A stretch of 64,000 bases of DNA, from assembly GCF_003047295.1 (NCBI RefSeq), contig NZ_PZYZ01000001.1, forward strand, positions 682,001-746,000. Direction: 5' to 3'. The DNA is from Nocardioides sediminis (lineage in GTDB: Bacteria; Actinomycetota; Actinomycetes; Propionibacteriales; Nocardioidaceae). Below, piece by piece: positions 8,528 through 17,792 of this stretch. The notes under the pieces are model-generated. The model saw only the letters and a program-made list of their open reading frames with translations. It made no database searches and was not told the origin of the DNA. Every line of letters begins with the position of its first letter. Position 1 is the stretch's first letter. The position numbers were made by a program, and so were the translations under genes.

Positions 8528-11206
8528 TCACAGCAGGTTGAGGTTGCGAGCGGTCGCGAGCGCCTCACTGCGGCGGGTCGCCGCGAGCTTGGAGTAGAGG
8601 CTGCTGACGTGCGTCTTCACGGTGTTGCCCGAGACGTAGAGCTGGGCGGCGATGTCGGCGTACGTCGCCCCGCGGGCGAGCTCGCGGAGGACGTCGCGCT
8701 CGCGGGGGGTCAGGACGGGGACGACCACCGAGGTCGTCGTCCGCTCCCGGGCGGTCGCGTTCCACGGGCCCAGCGCGGTCGTCATGCTCGGGATGCCCTC
8801 GGTGGCCGCGACCAGCTCGGCCAGCCAGGGCTCGGTGGACTGCTCGTGCAGCCGGGCCAGGAGCACGTGGACGGAGGTGCCGTGGCGGCTCCAGCCCAGG
8901 AAGGGCACGGCGTTGCGCCGCACCTCGGTGATGGTGAGTGCCTCGCGAAGCAGCTCCAGGGCAGCAGGTGCCTCCCCGAGGGCGTCCCGCAGCTGGGCCT
9001 GCGCCGTGAGGGCGAGCGCCCGGCAGGGCGGCTGGATGATGCGTGCTGCCTCGGACGCCGTGGCGAAGTGGTCCGCGGCCGCCCGCAGGTCCCCGGCGAG
9101 GTCCGCGGCGAGTCCCTCCAGCAGGGCTGCCTCGCCCGGCCAGACCGCCGGGTCGAGGTCACCCACCAGTCCGCTCAGGCCGTGGCGGTCGTCGGCCAGC
9201 GCGGCCAGGAAGCCGCGTTCGACGGTGAGCGCGACGCGCAGGTGGTCGGGGAGGTCCGGAGCCCCCGGGTCGGCCTGGAGCGCGCGCTCGGCGTCCATGA
9301 CCGAGCCGCGCAGGAGGTGCGTGCGGGCGTCCCGGATGCGTGACCAGAAGGCGGTCGTCAGGTCCGACGCGTGCACCGGCCCCGAGAGGGGCGGGAGGTC
9401 GTCGGGCGACGACGGGAGCGGCAGCGTCGCCATCTGGGTGAGCTGTACGACGAGCTGGGCGCGGTGGGCGGAGAAGCCGGAGGAGACAGGACTCCGGCGC
9501 CGGATGACCTCGAGCGCCCCGAGGGCGAGAGTGTGCGCGGCCGTCTCCTTGCCGGCGAGGTAGAGGCAGGTGGCCAGCTGCGTCATCGCGGACACGGCGT
9601 ACAGCGGCATGTTGCTGTCCCGGCTGGTGCGGAACGCGTAGCCCAGGGTCGCCTCCGCCGCGGACAGCCTGCCCAGCCAGAGCTGGCAGGCACCGAGCTC
9701 GCAGAGCAGGTGCGCGAGGGTCGTGCGGGGCACGAGGTGGACCACGTCGGGCGCGACGACCGCCTCGGCGTGCTCGACCGCTCGGAGGAGGGACTCGAGC
9801 CCGAGCCGACCGCGCATCAGGCGGACCGTCGCCACCCGGGCCACGTGCGTCGCCTCCTCGTCCGCGTCGGCGGGGCCGTCGGCGTCGGCGAGGACACGCT
9901 CCATCCAGTGGGAGGCAGCGTCGATGTCGTCGGCCAGCCATCGCTCGAGGGCCAGGAAGTACCAGGTCCCGGGGTGGGTGTCGATGACCTGCGGGTGGTG
10001 CAGGGCGAACGTGTGGACGGCGCCGCCCTGGCCCTGCGCGAGGAGGGAGTGCCCGTCCGCGGCGAGCTGCTCGGCTGCCGCGTCGAGGTCGTGCATGTCC
10101 TTGAGCCGGCGGAAGGCGTCGCCGGTGTCCCCGCGCGCCACGTCGAGCCGGACGGCGCGGAGCACGGTCGCCCGGGCGCGCGAGACGTCCACGCCCCCCG
10201 CGACCAGGCGTCGGCGGACGACCTCGGCGAGCAGCGGATGGATGCGGTAGCGGTCCTCGTGGGCGGCGGCACCGGTCGGGTCGACGTCCAGAGGTGACCG
10301 GTCGGCCCGGTCGTCGCCCACCCTGGTGACGAGGAAGCCGGTCGTCGCGAGGTCGGCGAGCAGCTCACCGGCCTGCTCGTCGTGGGAGAGGTGGGCGGCC
10401 GTCGACCCGGACACCTCGCCCTCCGTCGCCGTGCAGAGCAGCAGGTGCCGCTCCCGTGGGCCCAGGGCGGAGAACACCCCGCTCGCCAGCCGGTCGGCCA
10501 CCCGCGCGTCGTTCCCGGTGTAGCGCCGCGCAGCGGCGACCGGGTCGGCTGCCGAGGCGACGGCCCGCGAGGCCAGCACCAGCGCCGCGCACCACCCCCG
10601 GGCATAGGCGGTGATCGCCTCGATGACCTCCGGGGCGTCGGTCCGGGCGTGCGCGGTCACCAGCGCGGCGCACTCGTCGTCGTCCATGTGGAGGACGTCG
10701 CCCCGCAGGATGCTGAAGTGGCCGAGCAGCTCCGGGACCAGCCGGCTCAGCGGCAGGTCCCACCTGCTCAGGAGCAGCACGCGCATCGTGTCGGGCGCCT
10801 CGCCGAGCCGGTCGTCGAGCACGCGGATGGCCGACGGCGGCAGCCGGTGGGCGTCGTCGATGACGAGCAGGGCGGGAGCCGGGACGCCCATGGCGGCGTC
10901 GTCCAGGGCTGCCGCCACCGCCTCGCCGTCCCAGGTGGGGTCGCCCTGGACCCACACGGCCCGGTGACGGGGGTCGCCGTCGTCGGCCGCTTCCCGGAGC
11001 CAGCCGCCGACGCCCAGCGTCTTGCCGGCCCCCGCCGGCGCGACCAGCAGGGTCACCGCGGAGTCGGACACCACCTCGTCCAGGCGCTCCCACAGGCGCT
11101 TGCGGGCGACGTACGTGCGGGGCAGTCGTGGGGCCTCGGGCCGCTGGCGTTGCGCCGGGATGGCCGGACGTTGTTGCGTGCGATGTTGCGGCTCGGTCTG
11201 GACCAT
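8528..11206 (-). CDS. LAL-type (MalT-like) LuxR family transcriptional regulator 1
   Basis: About 892 residues. An N-terminal P-loop ATPase carries Walker A (APAGAGKT) and Walker B-like VIDDAH, a long helical TPR-like region follows, and a C-terminal LuxR helix-turn-helix ends the protein (LTPRERDVLREL, then VSGNTVKTHVSSLYSKL). This is the STAND/LAL layout of MalT, where an inducer and ATP drive oligomerisation on DNA. The ATG at 11206 was preferred to the GTG at 11242 because a purine-rich GGGGGACG lies 10 nt before it; this is uncertain. It has a perfect copy of the island's operator box upstream, so it is likely a member, and perhaps the activator, of the regulon. Inducer unknown. Confidence 0.92.
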   Translation of the reverse strand: MVQTEPQHRTQQRPAIPAQRQRPEAPRLPRTYVARKRLWERLDEVVSDSAVTLLVAPAGAGKTLGVGGWLREAADDGDPRHRAVWVQGDPTWDGEAVAAALDDAAMGVPAPALLVIDDAHRLPPSAIRVLDDRLGEAPDTMRVLLLSRWDLPLSRLVPELLGHFSILRGDVLHMDDDECAALVTAHARTDAPEVIEAITAYARGWCAALVLASRAVASAADPVAAARRYTGNDARVADRLASGVFSALGPRERHLLLCTATEGEVSGSTAAHLSHDEQAGELLADLATTGFLVTRVGDDRADRSPLDVDPTGAAAHEDRYRIHPLLAEVVRRRLVAGGVDVSRARATVLRAVRLDVARGDTGDAFRRLKDMHDLDAAAEQLAADGHSLLAQGQGGAVHTFALHHPQVIDTHPGTWYFLALERWLADDIDAASHWMERVLADADGPADADEEATHVARVATVRLMRGRLGLESLLRAVEHAEAVVAPDVVHLVPRTTLAHLLCELGACQLWLGRLSAAEATLGYAFRTSRDSNMPLYAVSAMTQLATCLYLAGKETAAHTLALGALEVIRRRSPVSSGFSAHRAQLVVQLTQMATLPLPSSPDDLPPLSGPVHASDLTTAFWSRIRDARTHLLRGSVMDAERALQADPGAPDLPDHLRVALTVERGFLAALADDRHGLSGLVGDLDPAVWPGEAALLEGLAADLAGDLRAAADHFATASEAARIIQPPCRALALTAQAQLRDALGEAPAALELLREALTITEVRRNAVPFLGWSRHGTSVHVLLARLHEQSTEPWLAELVAATEGIPSMTTALGPWNATARERTTTSVVVPVLTPRERDVLRELARGATYADIAAQLYVSGNTVKTHVSSLYSKLAATRRSEALATARNLNLL

Positions 11207-11307
11207 GTGCTTCGTCCCCCTGTCGGCCTGTGCACGTGGCACTCGGGCGGCAGCACCTGCTGCACGCCCCTCTCGACGAAGGCTAGGAAGACCGCGACGG
11301 GGACCAC

Positions 11308-11326
11308 CTCACCCGCCACGGGTGAG
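11308..11326 (-). promoter_or_regulatory. Operator box, site 3 (perfect), upstream of LAL regulator 1
   Basis: CTCACCC-GCCAC-GGGTGAG centred at 11317. The -10-like TAGCCT begins at 11285, 32 bp away on the minus strand, giving a 5' leader of about 67 nt. An additional GGGTGAG half-site lies at 11333-11339. Confidence 0.75.
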
Positions 11327-11348
11327 GAGCCCGGGTGAGGAGGGTGGT

Positions 11349-11774
11349 CTAGACCTCGTCCGCGTGGGCCAGCTCCTGGCACAGCGCCCAGATGACGAAG
11401 ACGTCGAAGGCGATGACCGCCAAGGACCAGAAGGGGTAGTAGGGCATGAACGCGAAGTTGGCCACGGCGCTCAGGAGGGCGATGGCCAGGCCGATCAGCA
11501 TGGCCCACGCCTGCCCCATCACCAGGCCGATGCCGGTGAGGAGCCCGACGACGCCGAGTCCTACGTGGATCCAGCCCCAGGCGGTCACGTCGAGCTCGTA
11601 GGTGTAGGCGATACCGGTCACGAAGACCTCGTCGCTGGCGATGGCTGCGATGCCCTGCAGGAAGCCGAAGCCGGACACGGTGGCCAGCATGATGCCGGCG
11701 AAGGTCGTGCCTCCGGCGGCCACCGCACCCTTCGTCGAGGACCTGTAGCTGCGACCCGGACCTGAGGTGCTCAT
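11349..11774 (-). CDS. Four-helix membrane protein, DUF7144-like (paralogue 2 of 5)
   Basis: 141 residues with four transmembrane helices and the family signature: AWGWIHVGLG after the first extracytoplasmic loop and ANFAFMPYYPFWS before the last helix. It ends with a short acidic tail. A good ribosome site (GGGAGGAGAGGC) precedes the ATG at 11774. It sits between two LAL regulator genes, all on the minus strand, but its own box (site 4) suggests independent transcription. Function unknown. It is closest by eye to paralogue 5 at 41220, which shares WGWIHV and the PYYP-WS motif. Confidence 0.85.
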   Translation of the reverse strand: MSTSGPGRSYRSSTKGAVAAGGTTFAGIMLATVSGFGFLQGIAAIASDEVFVTGIAYTYELDVTAWGWIHVGLGVVGLLTGIGLVMGQAWAMLIGLAIALLSAVANFAFMPYYPFWSLAVIAFDVFVIWALCQELAHADEV

Positions 11775-11852
11775 CTGCCTCTCCTCCCTTGGCGGACCCC
11801 GACGGCCCGGGATCGGACACCCACGACGCTAGGCCCGGACCGGGGGCGGGCG

Positions 11853-11871
11853 TTCGCCCGAAATGGGCCAA
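11853..11871 (-). promoter_or_regulatory. Operator box, site 4 (degenerate)
   Basis: TTCGCCC-GAAAT-GGGCCAA centred at 11862, with a -10-like TAGCGT beginning at 11831, 31 bp away. It is the weakest right half-site of the series, but spacing and position match the other sites. Confidence 0.55.
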
Positions 11872-11881
11872 CCTGTGAGGC

Positions 11882-14641
11882 TCACACCAGACCCAGCCGA
11901 CGCGCCTGCGCCACCGCCTCCTCGCGGTTCTGGACCCCGAGCTTGCGGTAGAGGGCGGCGAGGTGGGTCTTGACGGTGTTCTCGGAGATGAACAGCGAGG
12001 TGCCGACCGTCGCGTTGGAGCCCCCGAGTGCGACGGCGCGCAGGACCTCGTGCTCGCGCCGGGTGAGGCCGACTGCCAGGGTCTCCCCGAGGTCCTGGAC
12101 GGCGCCGAGGTCATCCCTTCGCACGATGAGCTCGGCGGGGTAGGGACGCTCCCGTCGGGCCAGCGTCTCCAGCGCCTCGGTCGCGAACGGGTGGCCGTCG
12201 GGCCTGGCCGCCTCGCCCATGAGGAGGTCGAGGAACGCCGGACTGGCGATTCGTCCCCCCGACAGGACCCACAGCAGCCGGTGCGTCGCCGTCCTGGTGA
12301 GCAGGTCCGGCACGAGCGACGCCGCCCTGTCGAGTGCGTCCGCGGTGCCCAGCCGCTGGAGGAGCGCCACCCGGATGGCAGCGGCGAAGGTCGCCACCTC
12401 GGGGGTGAGACGCACGACCTGCCGGCCGCGGGAGTCGGTGCGGGCCAGCAGCGCGTCGAGCATCCTGATGGCCTCCTGCTCGTGCCCGTCGAGGCCGAGC
12501 ACCACGGCGTGGACGAGCACCGCTTCCCACTCGAGACCCGCGTGACGCATGGCGTTGGCCTCCGCCTCCATGGCGGGGAGGTCGCCCATGAAGCCAGCCG
12601 CGCGGAACCGCGCGATCCGCAGGTGGCGCTCGAGGTAGAGCGGGAGCGGACCGAACGCCTCGGCGTCGAGCAGTCGCCGAGCCTCCTCCACGGCCCCCTC
12701 GGCCATGGCGACCTTTCCGGCGAGGATGTCGCGGTAGCCCTGCGAGAGCGGGTCGAGCGGCACGTGCTGAACGACTGCGTCCGCGAGGTCGGCGCGAGCA
12801 CCCTCGACGTCGTAGTCGTGGAACCTGGCCCAGCCGCGCACGAGGTGGGCACGAACCCTGAGCTCGGTCGGCGGGTACCCGGCCTCCGCGGCCAGGGCGA
12901 GCGCGTCGTCCGCGGTCCCCAGCGCGGTCTGGTAGGCACCCTGGACGAGCTCGAGCGTCGCACGGACGACGAGGAGCGCGGTGGTCACCCGCGGGACGTC
13001 GTACGTCGCGAACACGCGCGCCGCGTCGTGGACGTGCACCGCCGCTGCGTCCAGCTGGTCGGCCCACACCTGGAGCTCGGCCGTCTCCACCATGAGCCAG
13101 CCCGTCCGGAGGGTGGTGCCTCCGGGCGGGTCGTGACCGAGCTCCGGGGGGTCTGCGTCGTGCTGGCAGCCGAGCGCAGCCGAGGCGCGGACCAGGGCGG
13201 GGCCGATGGGTCGGCCCCCGAACCTCGCGCGCCAGGTGTCCAGGATCGCGAGGTCGGTCGCGAGGTCAGCGTCCCTGCTGTCCGGTCGTTGCCCCGGCTC
13301 CGCCACGGGCACGGGGGACAGGGCCAGGTCGGCGAGCCGCTTCGCCTCCTCCCACCGTCCCGCTCCGCGCAGGATGAAGGCGTCGAGCGCCTGGGCGCTG
13401 CGATCCGACTGCCTCACCTCCGGCGGCAGGTGGGCCAGGGCCTCCTGCACCGGCGCGACCCGATCGTGGGCGATCAGGCCGAAGGCGTGGCTGGTGAGGG
13501 TCGACAGCTGGATGGTCGCGTCACCGGTCAAGGTGGCGTGGCGGAGCGCCGCCGCGAGGTCGCCGGTGCGCTCGTAGTGGTGCAGCGCTCGTTCGTGGCC
13601 ACGGACGACGGCGGCCCGACCGCGCCCGCCGGGGGCGGAGCGACGTCGCAGTGCCTCGCCCACGAGCGGGTGCACCCGCCACCGGGTGGACCGGCCGTGG
13701 CCGGCACCGTGCGCCCTGCAGACCACCAGGCCGTCCGCGGCCGCTGCGGCCAGCTCGTCGGGTGCACCGGCGTCGCCCGACAGCACCACGGCGTCCTCGT
13801 CGGTGAGGTCCGGCTGCCAGCAGGTGGCCGCCAGCACCTCGACGAGCGGGTCGGGCAGCTCGTCGACGAGCTCGGAGGTGACGAAGTCGAGGATGGGGTG
13901 CGACGGCACCCGGCTCAGCGGCGGGGGAGGGGCCGACCCGTGGAGCGACCGGGCGCCGAGCACCAGGACAGCCGCCCAGCCGCTGCTGCGTCGTACGACC
14001 TCTGCGACCTGGTCCGGCGTGGCCGAGGAGTGGTGGAGGCGCACCAGCTCGGCGGCGGTCGCATCGTCGAGGCGCAGCTCGGGGAAGCGCAGGGTCTGGA
14101 CGTCGCCGGCGAGCTCGAGCGAGACCGGGACGAGGGAGAGGTCGTCGCGCGACAGGATCAGGAAGTGGGTGTCGCCTACTCCTGCCTCCAGCTCGTGCGT
14201 CAGGGACGCCCGGTCCGCGGTGGTCAGCAGGTGGGCGTCGTCGATGACGACGACGTGGGCGGTGCCGTGCGTCGGGTCGTCCCGTGGAGACGTCGCGCCC
14301 CACAGGGGGTGCTGGCGCTGGCCGGAAGCAACCCTGTCGAGTGACCCCAGGTCGACCCACTGCACCCGGACGTCACTCGCTTCGCGCGTCGCCCAGGCGG
14401 CCGCCATGGTCGTCTTGCCGGTGCCGGCCGGCGACACCACCACGCTGACGCGCATGTCGGGCACCCGCTCCAGGAAGTCCGAGACGCCCGGCACCGGGAC
14501 GAAGGACGCGGGTGGCTCCGGCACGCCGCGGGCGACGAGGTCCTCGACGGCTCGTGGGGCGGGCACCGACGGCCCGGGGCCCGGGGGGAGCGGGTCGGAG
14601 GACGAGCGAGGCCGCGAGACGTGCCTCGGACCTGACGCCAT
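11882..14641 (-). CDS. LAL-type (MalT-like) LuxR family transcriptional regulator 2
   Basis: About 919 residues. It has a P-loop with Walker A (SPAGTGKTT) and VVIDDAHLL, a TPR-like middle, and a C-terminal LuxR helix-turn-helix (LTRREHEVLRAV, then ISENTVKTHLAALYRKL). The ATG at 14641 follows a purine-rich GAGGGGGCG. An in-frame ATG at 14719 without a ribosome site would add 26 low-complexity residues. I find no operator box upstream, unlike LAL regulator 1, so it may lie above the regulon rather than within it. It is convergent with nothing and is followed directly by the box of site 4. Confidence 0.91.
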   Translation of the reverse strand: MASGPRHVSRPRSSSDPLPPGPGPSVPAPRAVEDLVARGVPEPPASFVPVPGVSDFLERVPDMRVSVVVSPAGTGKTTMAAAWATREASDVRVQWVDLGSLDRVASGQRQHPLWGATSPRDDPTHGTAHVVVIDDAHLLTTADRASLTHELEAGVGDTHFLILSRDDLSLVPVSLELAGDVQTLRFPELRLDDATAAELVRLHHSSATPDQVAEVVRRSSGWAAVLVLGARSLHGSAPPPPLSRVPSHPILDFVTSELVDELPDPLVEVLAATCWQPDLTDEDAVVLSGDAGAPDELAAAAADGLVVCRAHGAGHGRSTRWRVHPLVGEALRRRSAPGGRGRAAVVRGHERALHHYERTGDLAAALRHATLTGDATIQLSTLTSHAFGLIAHDRVAPVQEALAHLPPEVRQSDRSAQALDAFILRGAGRWEEAKRLADLALSPVPVAEPGQRPDSRDADLATDLAILDTWRARFGGRPIGPALVRASAALGCQHDADPPELGHDPPGGTTLRTGWLMVETAELQVWADQLDAAAVHVHDAARVFATYDVPRVTTALLVVRATLELVQGAYQTALGTADDALALAAEAGYPPTELRVRAHLVRGWARFHDYDVEGARADLADAVVQHVPLDPLSQGYRDILAGKVAMAEGAVEEARRLLDAEAFGPLPLYLERHLRIARFRAAGFMGDLPAMEAEANAMRHAGLEWEAVLVHAVVLGLDGHEQEAIRMLDALLARTDSRGRQVVRLTPEVATFAAAIRVALLQRLGTADALDRAASLVPDLLTRTATHRLLWVLSGGRIASPAFLDLLMGEAARPDGHPFATEALETLARRERPYPAELIVRRDDLGAVQDLGETLAVGLTRREHEVLRAVALGGSNATVGTSLFISENTVKTHLAALYRKLGVQNREEAVAQARRLGLV

Positions 14642-14757
14642 CGCGCCCCCTCGTGGTGGGTCGGCCCCTCCCGGACCGACGTGCCTCCCAGTGTGGGGGC
14701 ACGTCGGCGTCGTGGCCATACGCAGTTCAGAGGGTCGGGCCGACCGGGGTGCCGACC

Positions 14758-15255
14758 TCAGGACGCAGCGAACACCTCGCGCAGCGCCGCCTCCTGCTCC
14801 GGGTCGAGGTTGGCGAAGATGAGCTCGTCCGGCTCGTGGCCCGCGAAGGCCTCCTTGACCTTCTCGATCACCGCGTCGGACGTCAGCACGAACAGCGCCG
14901 ACGTGCCGGGGGTGACCTGGTCACGTACCTGGTTGATGAACGCGTCGTCGATGCCCACGTCCGACAGGGACCCGGCCAGGGCGCCCGACGCTGCTCCGAT
15001 CGCGGCCCCCAGCAGTGGCACGAAGAAGATCAGGCCGAAGAGCAGGCCCCAGAACGTCCCGCCCAGTGCGCCGGCCGAGGTGGTCGGGGTGAGCTGCTTG
15101 GTCTTGGGCTTCTTCGCACCTTCCTGCCACGACACCGTCGCAGCGTCGTGGACCGTGATGACCTCCTTCTTGGCCAGGTCCTGCAGGGTCCGGGATGCGG
15201 CCTCCGCACCTTCTGGGGTGTTGAACTTCCAGACCGTCAACGTGCCGTGTGCCAT
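14758..15255 (-). CDS. DUF1269-family glycine-zipper protein
   Basis: 165 residues. An N-terminal alpha/beta segment (residues 1-35, FNTPEGAEAASRTLQDL) is followed by a glycine-rich hydrophobic hairpin (about 62-100, with GGTFWGLLFGLIFFVPLLG and GAAIGAASGALAG), then a C-terminal alpha/beta segment. This is the DUF1269 pattern, often seen in actinobacterial stress loci. A similar glycine-zipper segment forms the N-terminus of the sulfatase at 58292. The ATG at 15255 has an AAGGAG ribosome site. It is transcribed divergently from the 68-residue protein at 15419, with a box between them. Confidence 0.85.
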   Translation of the reverse strand: MAHGTLTVWKFNTPEGAEAASRTLQDLAKKEVITVHDAATVSWQEGAKKPKTKQLTPTTSAGALGGTFWGLLFGLIFFVPLLGAAIGAASGALAGSLSDVGIDDAFINQVRDQVTPGTSALFVLTSDAVIEKVKEAFAGHEPDELIFANLDPEQEAALREVFAAS

Positions 15256-15324
15256 GGGGTTCTCCTTGTGGGGTCGGGGATCCTTCGACGGACCCGACCC
15301 TGCCCCGGAGGACAGCTCGCGTGC

Positions 15325-15343
15325 TTCGCCCGTTTGAGGTGAG
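15325..15343. promoter_or_regulatory. Operator box, site 5, divergent promoter region
   Basis: TTCGCCC-GTTTG-AGGTGAG centred at 15334, between divergent genes. A -10-like CAGGGT begins 32 bp to the left at 15302 (minus) and TACCGT 32 bp to the right at 15366 (plus), so one box could serve both. Confidence 0.55.
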
Positions 15344-15418
15344 GCCCGGAGGCTCTATTGCCGCCTACCGTCGGGCACGCGGGGTGGACGCCGAGCGGAG
15401 TGGCGGAGGACGACAGCC

Positions 15419-15625
15419 GTGGACACCAGAGTGATGATCAGGGTCGACGCCGACCTGACCGATGAGCTGTCGAGCGCCTTCCCCCAGCTCACACCCCGGC
15501 ACCACCGCGCCCAGACCACCTTGACGGGTCGGGTGGCGGACCAGGAGGAGCTGCAGGGCGTCCTCAATCTGCTCAGCTCGCTCGGCATCACCGTGGTCGA
15601 GGTCCTGACGATCCCCGACGACTGA
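15419..15625 (+). CDS. Small conserved-type protein, paralogue of the 20413 product
   Basis: 68 residues from a GTG start. The core reads VRVDADLTDELSSAFPQ, then TTLTGRVADQEELQGVLNLL and LGITVVEVLTI. The same pattern (DEL, T-L-G-ADQ-EL-GLL, LG-VVEV) occurs in the 82-residue product at 20413 and more weakly at 20658. The predicted fold is beta-alpha-beta, ferredoxin-like in size, with no membrane segment or metal motif. Both full-length relatives lie next to operator boxes. Function unknown; an intracellular adaptor or sensor role would be a guess. Confidence 0.75.
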   Translation: MDTRVMIRVDADLTDELSSAFPQLTPRHHRAQTTLTGRVADQEELQGVLNLLSSLGITVVEVLTIPDD

Positions 15626-15773
15626 GCCCACCTGAGCCAGCTCCGGTGATGGAGGCGCGAGCCCTTCGAGACGCCTCGTTCCTCGGTTCTCCGACGTTCC
15701 GTTGTTCCTGCGCTCGGCCCGGACACGCCTGTGGCCCCGCCGTGCTGCCGTGGCGGGGTGCGGGGCGTGGTGG
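15626..15773. other. Intergenic region with possible dispersed-repeat fragment
   Basis: 148 bp between convergent stops with no gene. It holds the phrase CCTTCGAGACGCCTCGTTCC, which resembles intergenic repeats I remember from Nocardioides-like genomes. No second copy was seen in this window. Confidence 0.25.
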
Positions 15774-17210
15774 CTACTGGTCCGGCGGGTGCAGGTCGGG
15801 GACGTCGTGTTGCCCGTGCCGCTGGTCGCTGTCGTCGGACCCGGGTTCGGGCCAGGCCCTGCCGGTGCTCCGGCTGCCGGTGTGGTCGCGTCGGTAGGTC
15901 CAGCCCAGCGGGCTGGTCCAGTCGAACACACCCGGCTCGGTCATCCGGTAGCGCCAGCGCCCCTTGGTCTTGAGCCGATGATGTCGCCGGCACAGAGCGG
16001 CCAGGTTGTCGGTGCTTGTCTGTCCGCCACGGTCGGGATGGTCGTGGTCGTAGGGGACGATGTGGTCGATGTCGCCGAGGCGGGCGTTGCGGCCGCACCA
16101 CGGGAACACGCACGTGCCGTCCCGGACGATCACGTAGTCCCGCATCGCCGCGGTCGGGGTGTAGCCCTTGGTCTCCAGCCGCTCGCGGAGGTCGATGACC
16201 GGCTTGACCACGACCGCGGCGTCGGGGCGGCCGCACCATTGGCGGATCTGCTCGGCCGAGAGCAGGCGTTGGCCGGCCTGCTCGACGCGGGCGCACAGTG
16301 CCTCCCCGGTCCCAGACCCTGTCCCATCCAGGCCGGTGATGGCGTCGGCGGACAGGTGGGCGTAGATGACGATCTGCGTCACCGGCGCGGCCGGTTTCGC
16401 GGCTCGCACCCCGACCACCGCCGACACGTGGTCGCCACCGTCGGTGTCGTCGGTCTGGTCGAAGCCGAGGGTCAGCTGCCGGCGCGCCAGGTCCCCCAGC
16501 GCGGTGGCCCGGCGGCCGTCGACGGTGTCGGTCGAGCCGAGCCTGGCGAGGTGCTCCGCACCCGAGGCGACGGCCTCGCGCAGGGCGAGGGCGTCGGGGA
16601 TCTCCAGGTCGGCCTCGAGGTGCATGGTGCCGTCGAAGGAGACCTGCTGGGTGTCGAAGGTGACGTTGCGCTTGTCCGCACTCTTCTCCAGCGCCTTCTC
16701 GAGCGCGTCGGGCATGTGCCGCACCCGGGCCTCGTCCACCACCCGCCCCAACGCGGACGGGGTGAGGCGGTTGGCGCACCAGAACACCTGCGAGTCCACG
16801 TAGGTCGCCGCTTCGAGCGTCAGGTCGAGGGTGGTCTGCGCGATCACCCGCGCCCGCCACCCCGCCACCAGTCCGGCCTGGACTGCGCCCCACAGCTGCG
16901 GGAGGCGGTAGGCGACCTCCACGCACTCGGTCAGGAACCGCCCCGCGCTGTCGCACGTGCGACCGAGCATGGTCGCGAACTCCGGGACGCAGAACTCATC
17001 GATCGACGGGGACCCCTCGCCTGCGAAGGTCTTGGGGGAGGTGAAGCACGCCTCCGCGTGCTCCGGGTCCGTCAGGTGCAGGTCGGCCCAGTGCACCCCG
17101 AGCCGCATCATCTCCACGTCGTTGCGATCGGCGGCCTGCTTGCGCTCGCGCACCGCGCGCAACAGCTCGGCCGGAGTGTCCGGCAGAGCGGGAGCGGCGG
17201 GCGTCTTCAT
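15774..17210 (-). CDS. DUF222/HNH-endonuclease motif protein
   Basis: 478 residues. A long N-terminal DUF222 region is followed near the C-terminus by an HNH nuclease site. In that site, CVFPWCGRNARLGDIDHIVP carries the first Cys pair and the catalytic Asp-His, and TSTDNLAALCRRHHRLKT carries the Asn and His pair. Such proteins are abundant multi-copy genes in Nocardioidaceae and related actinobacteria, often linked to mobile DNA, with no established role. The ATG at 17210 gives the usual N-terminus. It has no operator box and interrupts the otherwise co-regulated island, so it may be a later insertion. Confidence 0.9.
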   Translation of the reverse strand: MKTPAAPALPDTPAELLRAVRERKQAADRNDVEMMRLGVHWADLHLTDPEHAEACFTSPKTFAGEGSPSIDEFCVPEFATMLGRTCDSAGRFLTECVEVAYRLPQLWGAVQAGLVAGWRARVIAQTTLDLTLEAATYVDSQVFWCANRLTPSALGRVVDEARVRHMPDALEKALEKSADKRNVTFDTQQVSFDGTMHLEADLEIPDALALREAVASGAEHLARLGSTDTVDGRRATALGDLARRQLTLGFDQTDDTDGGDHVSAVVGVRAAKPAAPVTQIVIYAHLSADAITGLDGTGSGTGEALCARVEQAGQRLLSAEQIRQWCGRPDAAVVVKPVIDLRERLETKGYTPTAAMRDYVIVRDGTCVFPWCGRNARLGDIDHIVPYDHDHPDRGGQTSTDNLAALCRRHHRLKTKGRWRYRMTEPGVFDWTSPLGWTYRRDHTGSRSTGRAWPEPGSDDSDQRHGQHDVPDLHPPDQ

Positions 17211-17463
17211 GGGTCCTATTGGATCAGGGACCACCGACAACGGACCCCCGGAAACCGGCGTTCTGTGGACAGGGGTTTCGAGGCTTGCTCCCAGCCAAGG
17301 GATGGCCCCGCATCTCGGGGCTTGCCGCGGTTCCTTTGACGGCCAAGGGCCGTCGGATGTTCCACGGTGGTGCGGACGCTCCGCCCGACACCCGGTCGCC
17401 GATCACCCGATCACCGACCCCCGGCGGCAGGTTGCCGACCGGCGGCCCGCGGCCGTGGGCGCG

Positions 17464-17763
17464 TCAGCGGTTGAGGATGCGCGCCTTCTGCTGAGCGAAC
17501 TCCGCCTCCGTGAGGATCCCCTGCTCCTTGAGGGCCGCGAGCTCCTTGAGCTGCTCGATCGGGTCCTCCTCGGGAGGCGGCGCCGCGGCGTACTGCTGCG
17601 GCGGCGGGGCGTACTGCGGCTCGGGTGCGTACTGCTGCGGCGCCTGCGCCGCCGACTGCTCGGCCCAGCGGCCGGCCTGGCGCCGCGAGACGCGGTTGGA
17701 CACCGCGGTCGCCGTACCGGCGACGACGGCCGTGCGCGCCACACCTCTCAACAGACCTGGCAT
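17464..17763 (-). CDS. SHOCT-domain small protein
   Basis: 99 residues. The N-terminus is hydrophobic and basic (MPGLLRGVARTAVVAG), followed by a Pro/Gln/Tyr/Ala-rich linker (about 40-68) and a C-terminal SHOCT domain (IEQLKELAALKEQGILTEAEF with the QQKARIL end). SHOCT is a short oligomerisation or targeting helix pair. The gene begins 30 bp after the DUF6325-like gene on the same strand and has a purine-rich ribosome site, so the two share the promoter with box site 6. Confidence 0.88.
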   Translation of the reverse strand: MPGLLRGVARTAVVAGTATAVSNRVSRRQAGRWAEQSAAQAPQQYAPEPQYAPPPQQYAAAPPPEEDPIEQLKELAALKEQGILTEAEFAQQKARILNR

Positions 17764-17792
17764 GTCCTTCTCCCTCTTCTCACGTATCGGTC

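Noticed and set aside
11333-11339. Extra GGGTGAG downstream of box 3
   Set aside because: No partner half-site at the right distance; kept only as a note under site 3.
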